Shown here piece by piece: positions 33,591-41,556 of a stretch of DNA of 64,000 nt. Below the pieces are notes generated by a model. It saw only the letters and a list, made by a program, of their open reading frames with translations, was not told where the DNA came from and made no database searches. The position numbers and the translations under genes were made by a program. The DNA is taken from the NCBI GenBank assembly GCA_029570835.1, contig JAKPTX010000274.1, positions 1-64,000 of the forward strand, written 5' to 3'. Every line of letters starts with the position of its first letter. The stretch's first letter is position 1. The stretch comes from Bacteroidota bacterium. Lineage in GTDB: Bacteria > Bacteroidota > Bacteroidia > Bacteroidales > WCHB1-69.

Positions 33591-35638
33591 ATACGATATT
33601 TCTTACCATATTCGAGCATTTGCTCCATATAAGTTTGAGAATAATCAAGTTCAATATCAATAACTTGGTTATTCTCTTTTATTATGTGGAATTTGGGATT
33701 GATAAAACCGCTGTAAGGATGCACATCCAATAATGAATAGCGATCTTTTACCTCTTTGTGTAACTCCGGGTCAATATGAATGGCGTAGGTTTCTACTAAT
33801 TTCTTAGCTTCTGCCAGTTTACCATACGATTTGATATCCTGAACTATCTTTAAAAGCTCGCCAAAATAGCCTCTTAGCTTTTCGTAATCGTTGATTTTAA
33901 CGTACTTTTTGCCATCTCTCACAACAATCTCAATCACTTTTTCATCTTTTCCTCTTTCTAAACACCAGCGTGCAATCAACGCTCTGTCTCTCATGTGCGT
34001 TTGCGTAATTTGACCGCCTAAATCGATTCTGTTGAGTTGCATCATCAAACCATTCACAATTTGTCTGTAATATTCGGCTTTGTAGGCTTCAGGATTGGAT
34101 ACGAGTCCTAAATCTACAATCTTTTGATCTCCAAGGAAATACAATGCGAAAAGGTCAGCTCTGGTCTCTTCAATCACAGAGTGATACTCTCTCAAAGATC
34201 CGTCACTCACTCCGGGAGCCAACTGTCCGGAACCATGTCCCAAACATTCGTGCATATCCACAAAAAGATTGTATGTGATATAGCCATACTCTTCAGCTCT
34301 CTTGATCTCTTCAGCGGAGTAGTAAAATTCATCATTCACACCGGATCTCAGACCGGCTTGATTATGAGCAAACATAATGTTACTCATCGTCACAGATTTC
34401 GATCCGTACCCTTTTCTAATCCAGTTGGAGTTGGGCAAATTGATACCGAGTGGGGTAGTAGGGTAGGACTCTCCACCTAAAAATGCCAATGTAATCACCT
34501 TGGCAGCCACTCCCTTAACCTCTTTTTTCTTTAGATTATTCGCGATAGGTGAGTGATCCTCAAACCATTGCGCATTATCACTGATAATTTCCGTTCTCTT
34601 GGTATTCGCTTCATCCTTGAAGTTAACAATCGATTCCCAGGTTCCTTTTCTTTGAAGCGGATCACCATAAACTTCGATAAAACCGTTTACGTAATCCACT
34701 TTTGAAGCCAAATCCTGCACCCAAAGAATATTATAGTCGTCCCAAGTGGTCAAATCCCCGGTTGTGTAGTACTCAATCAACTTTTGAATATGGTTCTTTT
34801 GAGCCTCATTTTCAGCAACAGAGGAAGCTTTATCAAGCCAATAAATGATTTTTTCAATCGCTTTACCGTAAAGACCATTCAAATGGTAAACATTTTCCTG
34901 AACTTTGTTATCAACTTTCACTAATTGAGAGTTTAACCCAACGGCAATCGGTTGTTCAGGATTCTTTTTCCACAATTTTTGTTCTAATTTATGATAGTAA
35001 TCTTCAACCTCTTTTTGAGTTACGTTTTGATAAAAGTTTGATGCAGAGTAAGTTATTTTATCTTTAGCATTATCAGAAGAGATTTTCATGGGAGCAATGT
35101 CAGGATTAAAAATCAGATTGCTCATCCACTCTTGATATTGTTCATAGGTTTGATTTTCCTGTACAGTATATTGAGAAATATCAGAGTTTTCCATCAACTC
35201 TTTAAAATCTTCCGGGCTAATTTCCGGAAAAAATTTAGCATTGGAATAGTGATGATGGATTCCATTAGAGAACCAGAATCGCTTCACATAATCAGTAAAT
35301 GCAATAAAATGTGCAGACTCACGATCTCCGGAATAGGTATTCATGATATTCTCCAAGACCTCTTTAATCGCAAGATTATGGACATAATTTTGATCAAAAG
35401 TGATATCTCTGCCCCAGGAAGCCGCTTCACTCAAATAATAGATCAACAGTTTTTGATTCAGCGACAAGTCATCCCACGCAGGCACTTGATATCTTAAAAT
35501 TTCTACATCTGCAAACTGATCTACCACATACTCAAAGGGTTCCGAAGCATCAGTTTCATTTTGAACTTGTTTATTTTTACAAGATCCAATCACAAAAGGT
35601 GTCATCACAATCATAAAAAAGTAAAAAAATCTCTTCAT
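33581..35638 (-). CDS. Dipeptidyl peptidase III (M49) lipoprotein
   Basis: A 685-residue zinc peptidase that removes dipeptides from N-termini. Lipobox VIGSC (Cys20) indicates membrane anchoring. The M49 hallmark HECLGH is at 463-468, and the third zinc ligand and helper glutamates are in EETRAD (490-495). Length matches bacterial DPP III. Together with the M3 peptidase it suggests peptide use as a nutrient. No promoter element was found in the short upstream stretch before the repeat block. Confidence 0.92.
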   Translation of the reverse strand: MKRFFYFFMIVMTPFVIGSCKNKQVQNETDASEPFEYVVDQFADVEILRYQVPAWDDLSLNQKLLIYYLSEAASWGRDITFDQNYVHNLAIKEVLENIMNTYSGDRESAHFIAFTDYVKRFWFSNGIHHHYSNAKFFPEISPEDFKELMENSDISQYTVQENQTYEQYQEWMSNLIFNPDIAPMKISSDNAKDKITYSASNFYQNVTQKEVEDYYHKLEQKLWKKNPEQPIAVGLNSQLVKVDNKVQENVYHLNGLYGKAIEKIIYWLDKASSVAENEAQKNHIQKLIEYYTTGDLTTWDDYNILWVQDLASKVDYVNGFIEVYGDPLQRKGTWESIVNFKDEANTKRTEIISDNAQWFEDHSPIANNLKKKEVKGVAAKVITLAFLGGESYPTTPLGINLPNSNWIRKGYGSKSVTMSNIMFAHNQAGLRSGVNDEFYYSAEEIKRAEEYGYITYNLFVDMHECLGHGSGQLAPGVSDGSLREYHSVIEETRADLFALYFLGDQKIVDLGLVSNPEAYKAEYYRQIVNGLMMQLNRIDLGGQITQTHMRDRALIARWCLERGKDEKVIEIVVRDGKKYVKINDYEKLRGYFGELLKIVQDIKSYGKLAEAKKLVETYAIHIDPELHKEVKDRYSLLDVHPYSGFINPKFHIIKENNQVIDIELDYSQTYMEQMLEYGKKYRILF

Positions 35639-35744
35639 AATAGCACATGTTTTTTTGAACCTGTAAATATATGAAATAATTTGATATTGATCTTTACTTT
35701 TTTTTACGGCAATTTCTTATTTTTTTTTCTTCTTTTTGAAATAA

Positions 35745-35820
35745 AAATAAAAGGGGGGCAGGATTTGGGGAGTCTTTTTTGTCAATCCATCACCCCACTC
35801 TGGAATAATAAACCTTTTAG
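35745..35820 (+). repeat. Dispersed repeat module, copy B1
   Basis: AAATAAAAGGGGGGCAG (35745-35761) is followed by CCCCACTCTGGAAT (from 35793) and ACCTTTTAG (ending 35820), the same order as copy A at 5025. Confidence 0.65.
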
Positions 35821-35828
35821 AGAATTTT

Positions 35829-35856
35829 ATTTCGGATTTCGGATTTCGGATTTCGG
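35829..35856. repeat. Four exact heptanucleotide repeats
   Basis: ATTTCGG occurs four times in tandem without variation. It belongs to the same class of seven-base arrays as those at 4854 and 37019. Confidence 0.85.
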
Positions 35857-35877
35857 AAAAATCGATGTGTATAAATT

Positions 35878-35905
35878 CCCCTCCTTGGAGGGGTGCCCGA
35901 AGGGC
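35878..35905. repeat. Double palindrome CCCCTCC..GGAGGGG / GCCCGAAGGGC
   Basis: A 16-bp palindrome (35878-35893) is followed at once by an 11-bp hairpin (35895-35905) and GGGGTGG. The first half recurs at 37097 on the other side of the lipoprotein gene. Elements of this form are common between genes in Bacteroidetes. Confidence 0.75.
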
Positions 35906-35910
35906 GGGGT

Positions 35911-35967
35911 GGTTATTCCCCACTCTGGAATGTTTGACCTTTTTGGACATGCAGGATTAATTACGAA
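35911..35967 (+). repeat. Dispersed repeat module, copy B2
   Basis: From CCCCACTCTGGAAT (35918) through GACCTTTTTGGA to AATTACGAA (35967) it matches copy A at 5072-5121 in about 43 of 50 positions by hand count. Confidence 0.7.
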
Positions 35968-36032
35968 TTACGTTTCCTATTCATTCCGCCCTCCGCCTTC
36001 CGCTTTCCGCCTTTTTTCATTTCGCCTTTCGA
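35956..36032. repeat. Heptanucleotide repeat array (11 units in phase)
   Basis: Units such as ACGAATT, TTCCGCC, CTCCGCC, TTCCGCT and ATTTCGC follow each other in strict seven-base phase. The array ends just before the promoter of the lipoprotein gene. With copies B1 and B2 it accounts for most of the 35639-36087 gap. Confidence 0.7.
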
Positions 36033-36042
36033 TTTTTTTATT

Positions 36043-36050
36043 TATCTTTG
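36043..36050 (+). promoter_or_regulatory. -7 promoter element for the lipoprotein gene at 36088
   Basis: TATCTTTG matches TAnnTTTG exactly, 38 nt before the ATG and 10 nt after the heptad array. The repeat block therefore leaves the core promoter intact. Confidence 0.6.
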
Positions 36051-36087
36051 TTATTGTTTTAGTTCCTGAAAATTATAGATAAAAACC

Positions 36088-36912
36088 ATGAAAAAAACTC
36101 TTTTCTTTATTTTATCTTTTATTATCATTTGTTCTTCTTGTTCAAAGGAAAAAGTGTTTTTTTATGAAGAAGAAGAAGGGATGTGTGCATTTCTATTCAA
36201 TGATAATATATGCATGTGGGGCTCTGATAACCGTGAAATTTTAGATGAACAATTGAAAGATTCTCTTGAGATTTTTAATTTTGAGCATTATTTTATCAAA
36301 AAAGAAATTGAAGTTGAAAAAGCTACTTTTGACTCAATTTATATGGCTAATGTGATAGATTTATATGAAGATTGGAATAAATATGTAGTTTTATATAATG
36401 CAAAAATTATTAAAAATGAGTGGACAGTTGCTATATATTATCCTTTTGATTATAAAGGGACCTACGTTTTTACACTTCTACCTCAAGAAGAAAAAATGTT
36501 TCATAGCATTCTAAGTCTCAATATAAATCAAGAGAAGTGCCAAAATCAAAAAAAGTATAGAGTTTTGGTTGATAAAAATGATGATCGTTACGTTCACTTT
36601 AACCATAGTTTTTTAATGAATGTTTATAATGATGGGGAGGAAAAAAGTTTATTTGCCTACTTCCCTGACAAAACTCAAAATATGTACAGGTTGTTACAAC
36701 TAACCTCAGTTATTATTAATAATCACATTAGAACAGATCAGCTGGAGAGAAAAGAAATAGGTCTCATTGAAGTAAGAAATAAATTTGATCAGATTTTTTT
36801 TGATGAAATGGGAGAAAAAAGTTATTTTGTACACGATGTTGATTCAATGACAAAATGGCTAGATGAAACGGAACAAATGATGAAAGAAGATACGGTTTTT
36901 AAAGATTTATAA
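36088..36912 (+). CDS. Lipoprotein of unknown function between repeat blocks
   Basis: A 274-residue lipoprotein (MKKTLFFILSF, lipobox CSSC) with an acidic, Glu-rich N-terminal stretch after the cysteine and no recognised domain. Its coding sequence is AT-rich with many A runs. It is the only gene between two intergenic blocks that share modules, palindromes and heptad arrays (35745-36032 and 36957-37175). The leading modules on the two sides are in inverted orientation. This raises the chance that it moved as a cassette, although no transposase or target duplication is seen. Confidence 0.65.
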   Translation: MKKTLFFILSFIIICSSCSKEKVFFYEEEEGMCAFLFNDNICMWGSDNREILDEQLKDSLEIFNFEHYFIKKEIEVEKATFDSIYMANVIDLYEDWNKYVVLYNAKIIKNEWTVAIYYPFDYKGTYVFTLLPQEEKMFHSILSLNINQEKCQNQKKYRVLVDKNDDRYVHFNHSFLMNVYNDGEEKSLFAYFPDKTQNMYRLLQLTSVIINNHIRTDQLERKEIGLIEVRNKFDQIFFDEMGEKSYFVHDVDSMTKWLDETEQMMKEDTVFKDL

Positions 36913-36956
36913 CAATCATTCAGTGGTTAATTCTCCGTTTTTTTGTAAAGTATTAA

Positions 36957-37018
36957 TGTTTCCGAGTGGGGAAACGGAATAACTAAAACGCAATATCTAT
37001 TCTGCCCCCCATTTATTT
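36957..37018 (-). repeat. Dispersed repeat module, copy C (inverted)
   Basis: Read on the minus strand it gives AAATGGGGGGCAG, AATAGA, then TTCCGTTTCCCCACTC and GGAA, closely matching copy A (5031-5084). Its orientation is opposite to copies A and B1. Confidence 0.7.
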
Positions 37019-37060
37019 GAAGGTAGAAATAAGAAGGTAGAAGGTAGAAGTAAAGGCGGA
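37019..37060. repeat. Heptanucleotide repeat array (6 units)
   Basis: GAAGGTA, GAAATAA, GAAGGTA, GAAGGTA, GAAGTAA and AGGCGGA run in phase. They match the reverse complement of the CCTTCTA units at 4882-4895. Confidence 0.75.
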
Positions 37061-37096
37061 AATCCAAATTCATTCGGTGTTAAGGGAAGGATAATT

Positions 37097-37113
37097 CCCC
37101 TCCTTTGGAGGGG
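37097..37113. repeat. Palindrome CCCCTCCTTTGGAGGGG
   Basis: A 7-bp perfect stem with a 3-nt loop, followed by CTAGGGGAGG. It is the second copy of the palindrome at 35878. Confidence 0.75.
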
Positions 37114-37126
37114 CTAGGGGAGGTCG

Positions 37127-37175
37127 ATTCGTAATTCGTAATGATTCCGCCTTCCGCCTTCCGATTTCCGCCTTT
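37127..37175. repeat. Heptanucleotide repeat array (7 units)
   Basis: ATTCGTA twice, then ATGATTC, CGCCTTC twice, CGATTTC and CGCCTTT, all in seven-base phase. With copy C and the palindrome these repeats fill the 36913-37242 gap, apart from the tsf terminator. Confidence 0.75.
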
Positions 37176-37179
37176 ATAT

Positions 37180-37213
37180 AAAAAAAAGACTGCCTCAAAA
37201 TTTAAGACAGTCT
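37180..37213 (-). terminator. Rho-independent terminator after tsf
   Basis: On the minus strand AGACTGTCT and AGGCAGTCT form a 9-bp stem (one G-U) with a 9-nt loop, followed by eight T. It closes the rplM-rpsI-rpsB-tsf unit. Confidence 0.88.
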
Positions 37214-37242
37214 CCTTTTAAAATTTCTGTTATAGGTTGAAA

Positions 37243-38073
37243 TTATCCGCCGATTTGAACTCTAAAGAACTGAGTAGCAGTTAATTTAGGATCAACTTGT
37301 TTAAGGTAATCACCTACGGAAGTTTTGTTATCTTTAATATAATCTTGACTTAACAAGGTGTTTTCTCTAAAGAATTTATTCAACTTTCCTTTTACGATTT
37401 GTTCAACCATATTTTCTGGTTTTCCTTCTTGACGAACCAACTCTCTATTGATCTCCATTTCATGGTCAATAGTAGCTTGTGGAACAGCATCAGCATTCAA
37501 TGCGATAGGATTCATAGCTGCAATTTGCATTGCTACGTTATAACCTGCTTCTTGAACGTTTTCACCGGCAAGGTTAAATCCAACGATTGTAGCGATACGG
37601 TTTCCATTGTGGTTGTAAGCAGAAACAGACTCAGCTTCGATATGATGATAAGCAGCAAGTTCTACTTTTTCACCGGTTTTTCCTGTCATTTGAAGGATCA
37701 TCTCAGCAACGGTAGAACCATCGATAGTTAATGCATTGAGTGCGTCGATATCGCGTACTTTATTGGCAATAGCAGCATCAATAATGCTATCAGCAAATTC
37801 TACGAAATCGCTATTTTTTCCAACAAAGTCAGTTTCGCAACCAATCACAACAACAGCAGCAAAAGTTTTGTCAGCATTTACTTTTGCAACAGCTCTTCCT
37901 TCAGAAGAAGCGCGGTCTGCACGTTTTGCAGCCACTTGTTGTCCTTTTTTTCTTAAAATATCGATAGCAGCATCAAAGTCACCATCTGCCTCAACGAGAG
38001 CCTTTTTGCAGTCCATCATACCGGCTCCGGTCATTTGTCTTAATTTGTTTACATCAGCAGCAGTAATAGCCAT
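37243..38073 (-). CDS. tsf: Elongation factor Ts
   Basis: A 276-residue nucleotide-exchange factor for EF-Tu. The N-terminal UBA-like domain has LRQMTGAGMMDCKKAL (residues 11-26). The EF-Tu-contacting core has TDFVGKNSDF near 81-90. The C-terminal GDYLKQVDPKL region is also present. It follows rpsB by 25 bp, the usual order. A terminator follows. Confidence 0.97.
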   Translation of the reverse strand: MAITAADVNKLRQMTGAGMMDCKKALVEADGDFDAAIDILRKKGQQVAAKRADRASSEGRAVAKVNADKTFAAVVVIGCETDFVGKNSDFVEFADSIIDAAIANKVRDIDALNALTIDGSTVAEMILQMTGKTGEKVELAAYHHIEAESVSAYNHNGNRIATIVGFNLAGENVQEAGYNVAMQIAAMNPIALNADAVPQATIDHEMEINRELVRQEGKPENMVEQIVKGKLNKFFRENTLLSQDYIKDNKTSVGDYLKQVDPKLTATQFFRVQIGG

Positions 38074-38098
38074 ATTTTTATAATTTTAAAGATTAATA

Positions 38099-38977
38099 TT
38101 ATTTCTTAGCAGGAGGATTTTTACGTACGTTGGTACGTCTTCTTCTAGGACCATCCTCTTCATCACTTAATTTTGTCCTTTTGGTTGTTTTAGCATTTTC
38201 TTTTGGAATATCTTCATCATCGTGATCTTCTTCCACAACAGCTCTTGTAGTTTCATCAACCTCAACCTCTTCGTAAACCTCTTTGCTTAATTTTCTCTCT
38301 TCAATACCTTCTTTGATCGCTTCACAAATGGTACCTACGATTAATGCTACAGATTTTGATGCATCGTCATTAGCAGGAATTGGGAAGTCAATGAGATTTG
38401 GATTAGAGTTGGTATCAACAATAGCAAAGGTTGGGATGTTCAATCTACGTGCTTCAGCCACAGCGATATGTTCTTTTAAAACATCCACGATAAATACGGC
38501 AGCGGGCAAACGAGTCAAATCAGAAATAGAACCTAAGTTTTTCTCTAATTTTGCTCTTTCACGTTGAATTTGTAATCTTTCTCTTTTAGAAATATTATCA
38601 AATTGTTGACTCTCAATCAATTTATCGATATCGGTCATCTTTTTAACCGCTTTTCTGATGGTGAAGAAGTTGGTTAACATTCCACCTGGCCAACGCTCAG
38701 TTACGTAAGGCATTCCGGTTTCTTTTACCAATTCGGCAACAGTATCTTTCGCTTGTTTTTTGGTAGCAACAAACAAAATTTTCCTACCTGATTTGGCAAT
38801 TTGTTTAGCTGCATTGGCAGCTTCTTCTATTTTTACAATAGTTTTGTTTAAGTCGATAATGTGAATCCCATTCTTCTCCATGAAGATATATTGCGCCATA
38901 GCGGGATTCCATTTTCTTTTCAAGTGACCAAAGTGGCAACCTGCGTCTAATAATTGTTCAAAATTTACTCTTGACAT
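38099..38977 (-). CDS. rpsB: 30S ribosomal protein S2 with charged C-terminal tail
   Basis: A 292-residue S2. The core is typical: LLDAGCHFGHLKRKWNPAM at 10-28, VTERWPGGMLTNF, and PTFAIVDTNSNPNLIDFPIPANDDA. The last 60 or so residues form an acidic, then strongly basic tail (EEVEVDE to NPPAKK), longer than the common S2 end. A 97-nt leader containing a 10-bp hairpin precedes the gene, and tsf follows by 25 bp. Confidence 0.97.
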   Translation of the reverse strand: MSRVNFEQLLDAGCHFGHLKRKWNPAMAQYIFMEKNGIHIIDLNKTIVKIEEAANAAKQIAKSGRKILFVATKKQAKDTVAELVKETGMPYVTERWPGGMLTNFFTIRKAVKKMTDIDKLIESQQFDNISKRERLQIQRERAKLEKNLGSISDLTRLPAAVFIVDVLKEHIAVAEARRLNIPTFAIVDTNSNPNLIDFPIPANDDASKSVALIVGTICEAIKEGIEERKLSKEVYEEVEVDETTRAVVEEDHDDEDIPKENAKTTKRTKLSDEEDGPRRRRTNVRKNPPAKK

Positions 38978-39005
38978 GTTTTTTTTTGTTTACGTTCATT
39001 AAATC

Positions 39006-39042
39006 AATTGCTAAGTAGTTCTCAAGGGAAGTCTCAACAATT
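39006..39042 (-). ncRNA. Hairpin in the rpsB leader (possible S2 autoregulatory site)
   Basis: In the 97-nt rpsI-rpsB gap the minus-strand RNA can pair AATTGTTGAG with CTTAGCAATT (10 bp with G-U pairs) around a 17-nt loop. S2 mRNA leaders are regulated by their product in several bacteria. The specific structure here is only inferred. Confidence 0.4.
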
Positions 39043-39074
39043 TCGATACTAAACTAATTTTAATAATAAATTGA

Positions 39075-39461
39075 TTAACGTTTTGAGAATTGGAATCTTT
39101 TACGTGCACCTGGTTGTCCGGGTTTCTTCCTTTCCACCATACGTGGGTCACGACGAAGTAATCCTTTCTCTTTCAAAGTTGGTCTCAATTCGGGATTGAG
39201 TTCAACCAACGCTCTGGAAATAGCCAAACGCAATGCTTCGGCTTGCCCTGTAAGACCACCGCCATTCAAATTAACTTTTACGTCAAATTGATTTTGTAGA
39301 TTGGCTAATTCAAAGGGTTGGGTTACAATATATTGAAGAGTAGGCAATACAAAATATTCTTTGTAATCTCTTCCATTAATAACGATCTGACCAGAACCGG
39401 CTTTTAAATAGATTCTGGCAACAGCACTTTTTCTTCTTCCTAATGTATTAGTGATTTCCAT
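39075..39461 (-). CDS. rpsI: 30S ribosomal protein S9
   Basis: A 128-residue S9 starting MEITNTLGRRKSAVARIYL and ending in the basic KRFQFSKR tail that reaches the P-site tRNA. It also has the conserved GLTGQAEALRLAISRAL. It starts 5 bp after rplM, the normal L13-S9 pair. Confidence 0.97.
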   Translation of the reverse strand: MEITNTLGRRKSAVARIYLKAGSGQIVINGRDYKEYFVLPTLQYIVTQPFELANLQNQFDVKVNLNGGGLTGQAEALRLAISRALVELNPELRPTLKEKGLLRRDPRMVERKKPGQPGARKRFQFSKR

Positions 39462-39466
39462 TGTTA

Positions 39467-39922
39467 CTATTTGATTTCGTGAATGTTAATTAATTTAGGT
39501 TGTTGTCCTTCATGGGGATGCTCATTGCCGGCATAAACGTAGAGATTTCTGTAAAGCTGAGCTCCTAATCTGTTTTTAGGTAACATCCCTTTGATGGCAT
39601 GTTCCAAAATTCGGATAGGATTTTTCTTCAAAAGCTCTTTTGGTGTTCTGAAACGTTGTCCACTGGGATAACCGGTATGTCTGACATACTCTTTGGTTTC
39701 CATTTTGCTTCCTGTAAATCTCACTTTCTCAGCATTGATGATGATAACATTGTCACCACAATCGAAATGAGGTGTGTAATAGGTTTTGTTTTTACCTCTT
39801 AAGATACGAGCGACAACAGTGGCTAAACGACCCACAACTTCATTCTCCGCATCAATTAAAACCCACTCTTTCTGAACTATTTTTTCATTAGCTGAAACAG
39901 TTTTGTAACTTAATGTGTCCAT
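39467..39922 (-). CDS. rplM: 50S ribosomal protein L13
   Basis: A 151-residue L13, with WVLIDAENEVVGRLATVVA near 21-39, GDNVIIINAEKV, YVRHTGYPSGQR and KGMLPKNRLG as landmarks. It is the first gene of the ribosomal unit. A leader of about 110 nt with a hairpin lies between its promoter element (40038-40045) and the ATG. Confidence 0.97.
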   Translation of the reverse strand: MDTLSYKTVSANEKIVQKEWVLIDAENEVVGRLATVVARILRGKNKTYYTPHFDCGDNVIIINAEKVRFTGSKMETKEYVRHTGYPSGQRFRTPKELLKKNPIRILEHAIKGMLPKNRLGAQLYRNLYVYAGNEHPHEGQQPKLINIHEIK

Positions 39923-39948
39923 TTTTTAGTTTTCGTTTTTTTTTGTAT

Positions 39949-39974
39949 GAGCTTTGTCTTCACCTACAAAACTC
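39949..39974 (-). ncRNA. Hairpin in the rplM leader (possible L13 autoregulatory site)
   Basis: On the minus strand GAGTTTTGT pairs with ACAAAGCTC (9 bp, one G-U) around an 8-nt loop, 27 nt before the rplM ATG. L13 binds its own mRNA leader in some bacteria. That this hairpin does so is inference. Confidence 0.4.
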
Positions 39975-40037
39975 AAGGTTTTTCAATTAATTTTTCCTTC
40001 TCTAAGTTAAAGGATAATAATCGGTTTTTTAAGGGTG

Positions 40038-40045
40038 CAAAAATA
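40038..40045 (-). promoter_or_regulatory. -7 promoter element for rplM-rpsI-rpsB-tsf
   Basis: TATTTTTG on the minus strand matches TAnnTTTG exactly. The -33 region would fall within the inverted repeat at 40062-40116. Confidence 0.65.
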
Positions 40046-40061
40046 CACATTTATTTCATAT

Positions 40062-40116
40062 AATCAGACACTTATCTCATTTTTTTTGAATTTATTTACA
40101 AAAAAGTGATCTGATT
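40062..40116. repeat. Inverted repeat between the TPR gene end and the rplM promoter
   Basis: AATCAGACACTT (40062-40073) pairs with AAGTGATCTGATT (40104-40116), with one bulged base. It may end the upstream minus-strand transcript or act as an operator over the rplM -33 region. No T-run follows. Confidence 0.4.
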
Positions 40117-40137
40117 GATATTGAGGAGGTTATGATT

Positions 40138-41547
40138 TTACTTTTTGATGTCTAATTTTTCTAACTCTTTTAAAAAGAGATCAACCCGGGCATCTTGTTC
40201 AAAACAATTGCAACTCTCGAGCTTTTTGGCAGCACTGAACTGTTGATATGCTTCCTCAAACTCTTCTTTGATACAGGAAACCAATCCATCCATAATTAAA
40301 TCCTGATATTTTTTGTACTCTTTCATCGGATCAACCGGTTCCTGAGCCGGAGTTTGGGGAGTATCACTATTTGCATTTTCTATCTTTAAATTTTCTTTTT
40401 TTTCTTCTTTTTGATTTAAAAATATTTGGGGGGCAGCAGAAACAGTGGCTGTTTCCTCTTTTTTATCCCCCTCTCGGATTGTCGGTGCTTTAGGAGCAGC
40501 CGTGTGTGAGTTGGGTTTGGATTGTGCCGGACGATCCTCAACAACGGGATTCGGCAAGGTTTTGATGGGGGGATCTACTGCACTAACAGTGATCTCAGTT
40601 GAGGGAGTTGGTTTTTTTAAAATGGGTTGGGGAGCCGGAGTAGAGTAGGAGAGCAGTTCCGATTTGGGTTGTTTTCCCTGATCTGCTATTTCAGGATTCT
40701 CATCCAAGTATTCCTGTGCATATTGCAGAAACCGTTTTTCCATTTCATAGTTTTTACGCTCCCGAGCCACCGATGCAATTTTTAAATAGGATTCATAAAC
40801 TCCTGATTTTGAACGTAGTATACCATGATAGTAGTCGTCATTGCAGTAGCCTGAAGGCATGATGTGGCAGAAGGTCTCTAAAATTCCAAATAGTCTGAAA
40901 GCCTCAGTGGCTCGATCTTCAATAACCAACGAATCCCCCAGATGATATACCTGGTCATAAAATCGGGCATTGAAGTCGATAATCTTTTTCTCTTGTTCTT
41001 CATTGATTTCGATATCGTAATAGAGAACATTTAAAATGTCAAGACACTCTTTGTATCGTTCATTATGAAATAAAATCTCCAATTTGATGAGTAGTGGGTC
41101 TCCATTTAACGGGTTGTACTCTAATGATCTATCTACGTGATAAAGAGCATATTCGAAGTTCTTCAGTTTAAATTCGTGGTATCCCATCCGGTAAAATAGC
41201 TCATCCACCCGATCTTTTTGTCTGGAGAGTGAATCAAGAAAAATAGAGTTTACTTTTGACAATTGATCATACTTTTCAATCAGTTGATAATAATAACTCC
41301 GGTCACAATGCGAAAGTGACGGAATAATTTCCGTATAAAATTGCTCTAACTCTTTTTTATTGTCAAGAGCAAACAAATAGTGAAGTGTTATCAACTCCGG
41401 ATCTTCGGGTTGGAAGTGAGCAATTTTTTTTTCTATTTTGTCCAAAAAGTGAGCAGCGCTATCACATGTCCATCCCCCCTGGGAATATAATATGATAGAA
41501 AAAGAGAAAAAAAGAACAAAAAGAGTTGTTTTTTTAATTAAGCCCAC
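40138..41547 (-). CDS. Exported TPR-like protein with proline-rich linker
   Basis: A 469-residue protein with a signal peptide (MGLIKKTTLFVLFF, cleavage near LYSQ). Residues 25-290 are helical repeats of TPR type (FYRMGYHEFKLKNFEYALYHVDRSL). Then comes a Pro/Glu/Lys-rich low-complexity linker (about 295-400) and a last helical pair with YQQFSAAKKLESC. It is periplasmic with unknown function. It lies 9 bp after the thioredoxin-like gene and is last in the long minus-strand run. Confidence 0.7.
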   Translation of the reverse strand: MGLIKKTTLFVLFFSFSIILYSQGGWTCDSAAHFLDKIEKKIAHFQPEDPELITLHYLFALDNKKELEQFYTEIIPSLSHCDRSYYYQLIEKYDQLSKVNSIFLDSLSRQKDRVDELFYRMGYHEFKLKNFEYALYHVDRSLEYNPLNGDPLLIKLEILFHNERYKECLDILNVLYYDIEINEEQEKKIIDFNARFYDQVYHLGDSLVIEDRATEAFRLFGILETFCHIMPSGYCNDDYYHGILRSKSGVYESYLKIASVARERKNYEMEKRFLQYAQEYLDENPEIADQGKQPKSELLSYSTPAPQPILKKPTPSTEITVSAVDPPIKTLPNPVVEDRPAQSKPNSHTAAPKAPTIREGDKKEETATVSAAPQIFLNQKEEKKENLKIENANSDTPQTPAQEPVDPMKEYKKYQDLIMDGLVSCIKEEFEEAYQQFSAAKKLESCNCFEQDARVDLFLKELEKLDIKK

Positions 41548-41556
41548 ATTTTTATT

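Noticed and set aside
35717-35950. 77-codon minus-strand frame containing HPALRAPLQGG
   Set aside because: This peptide arises from the palindromic repeat. Such frames are spurious in Bacteroidetes.
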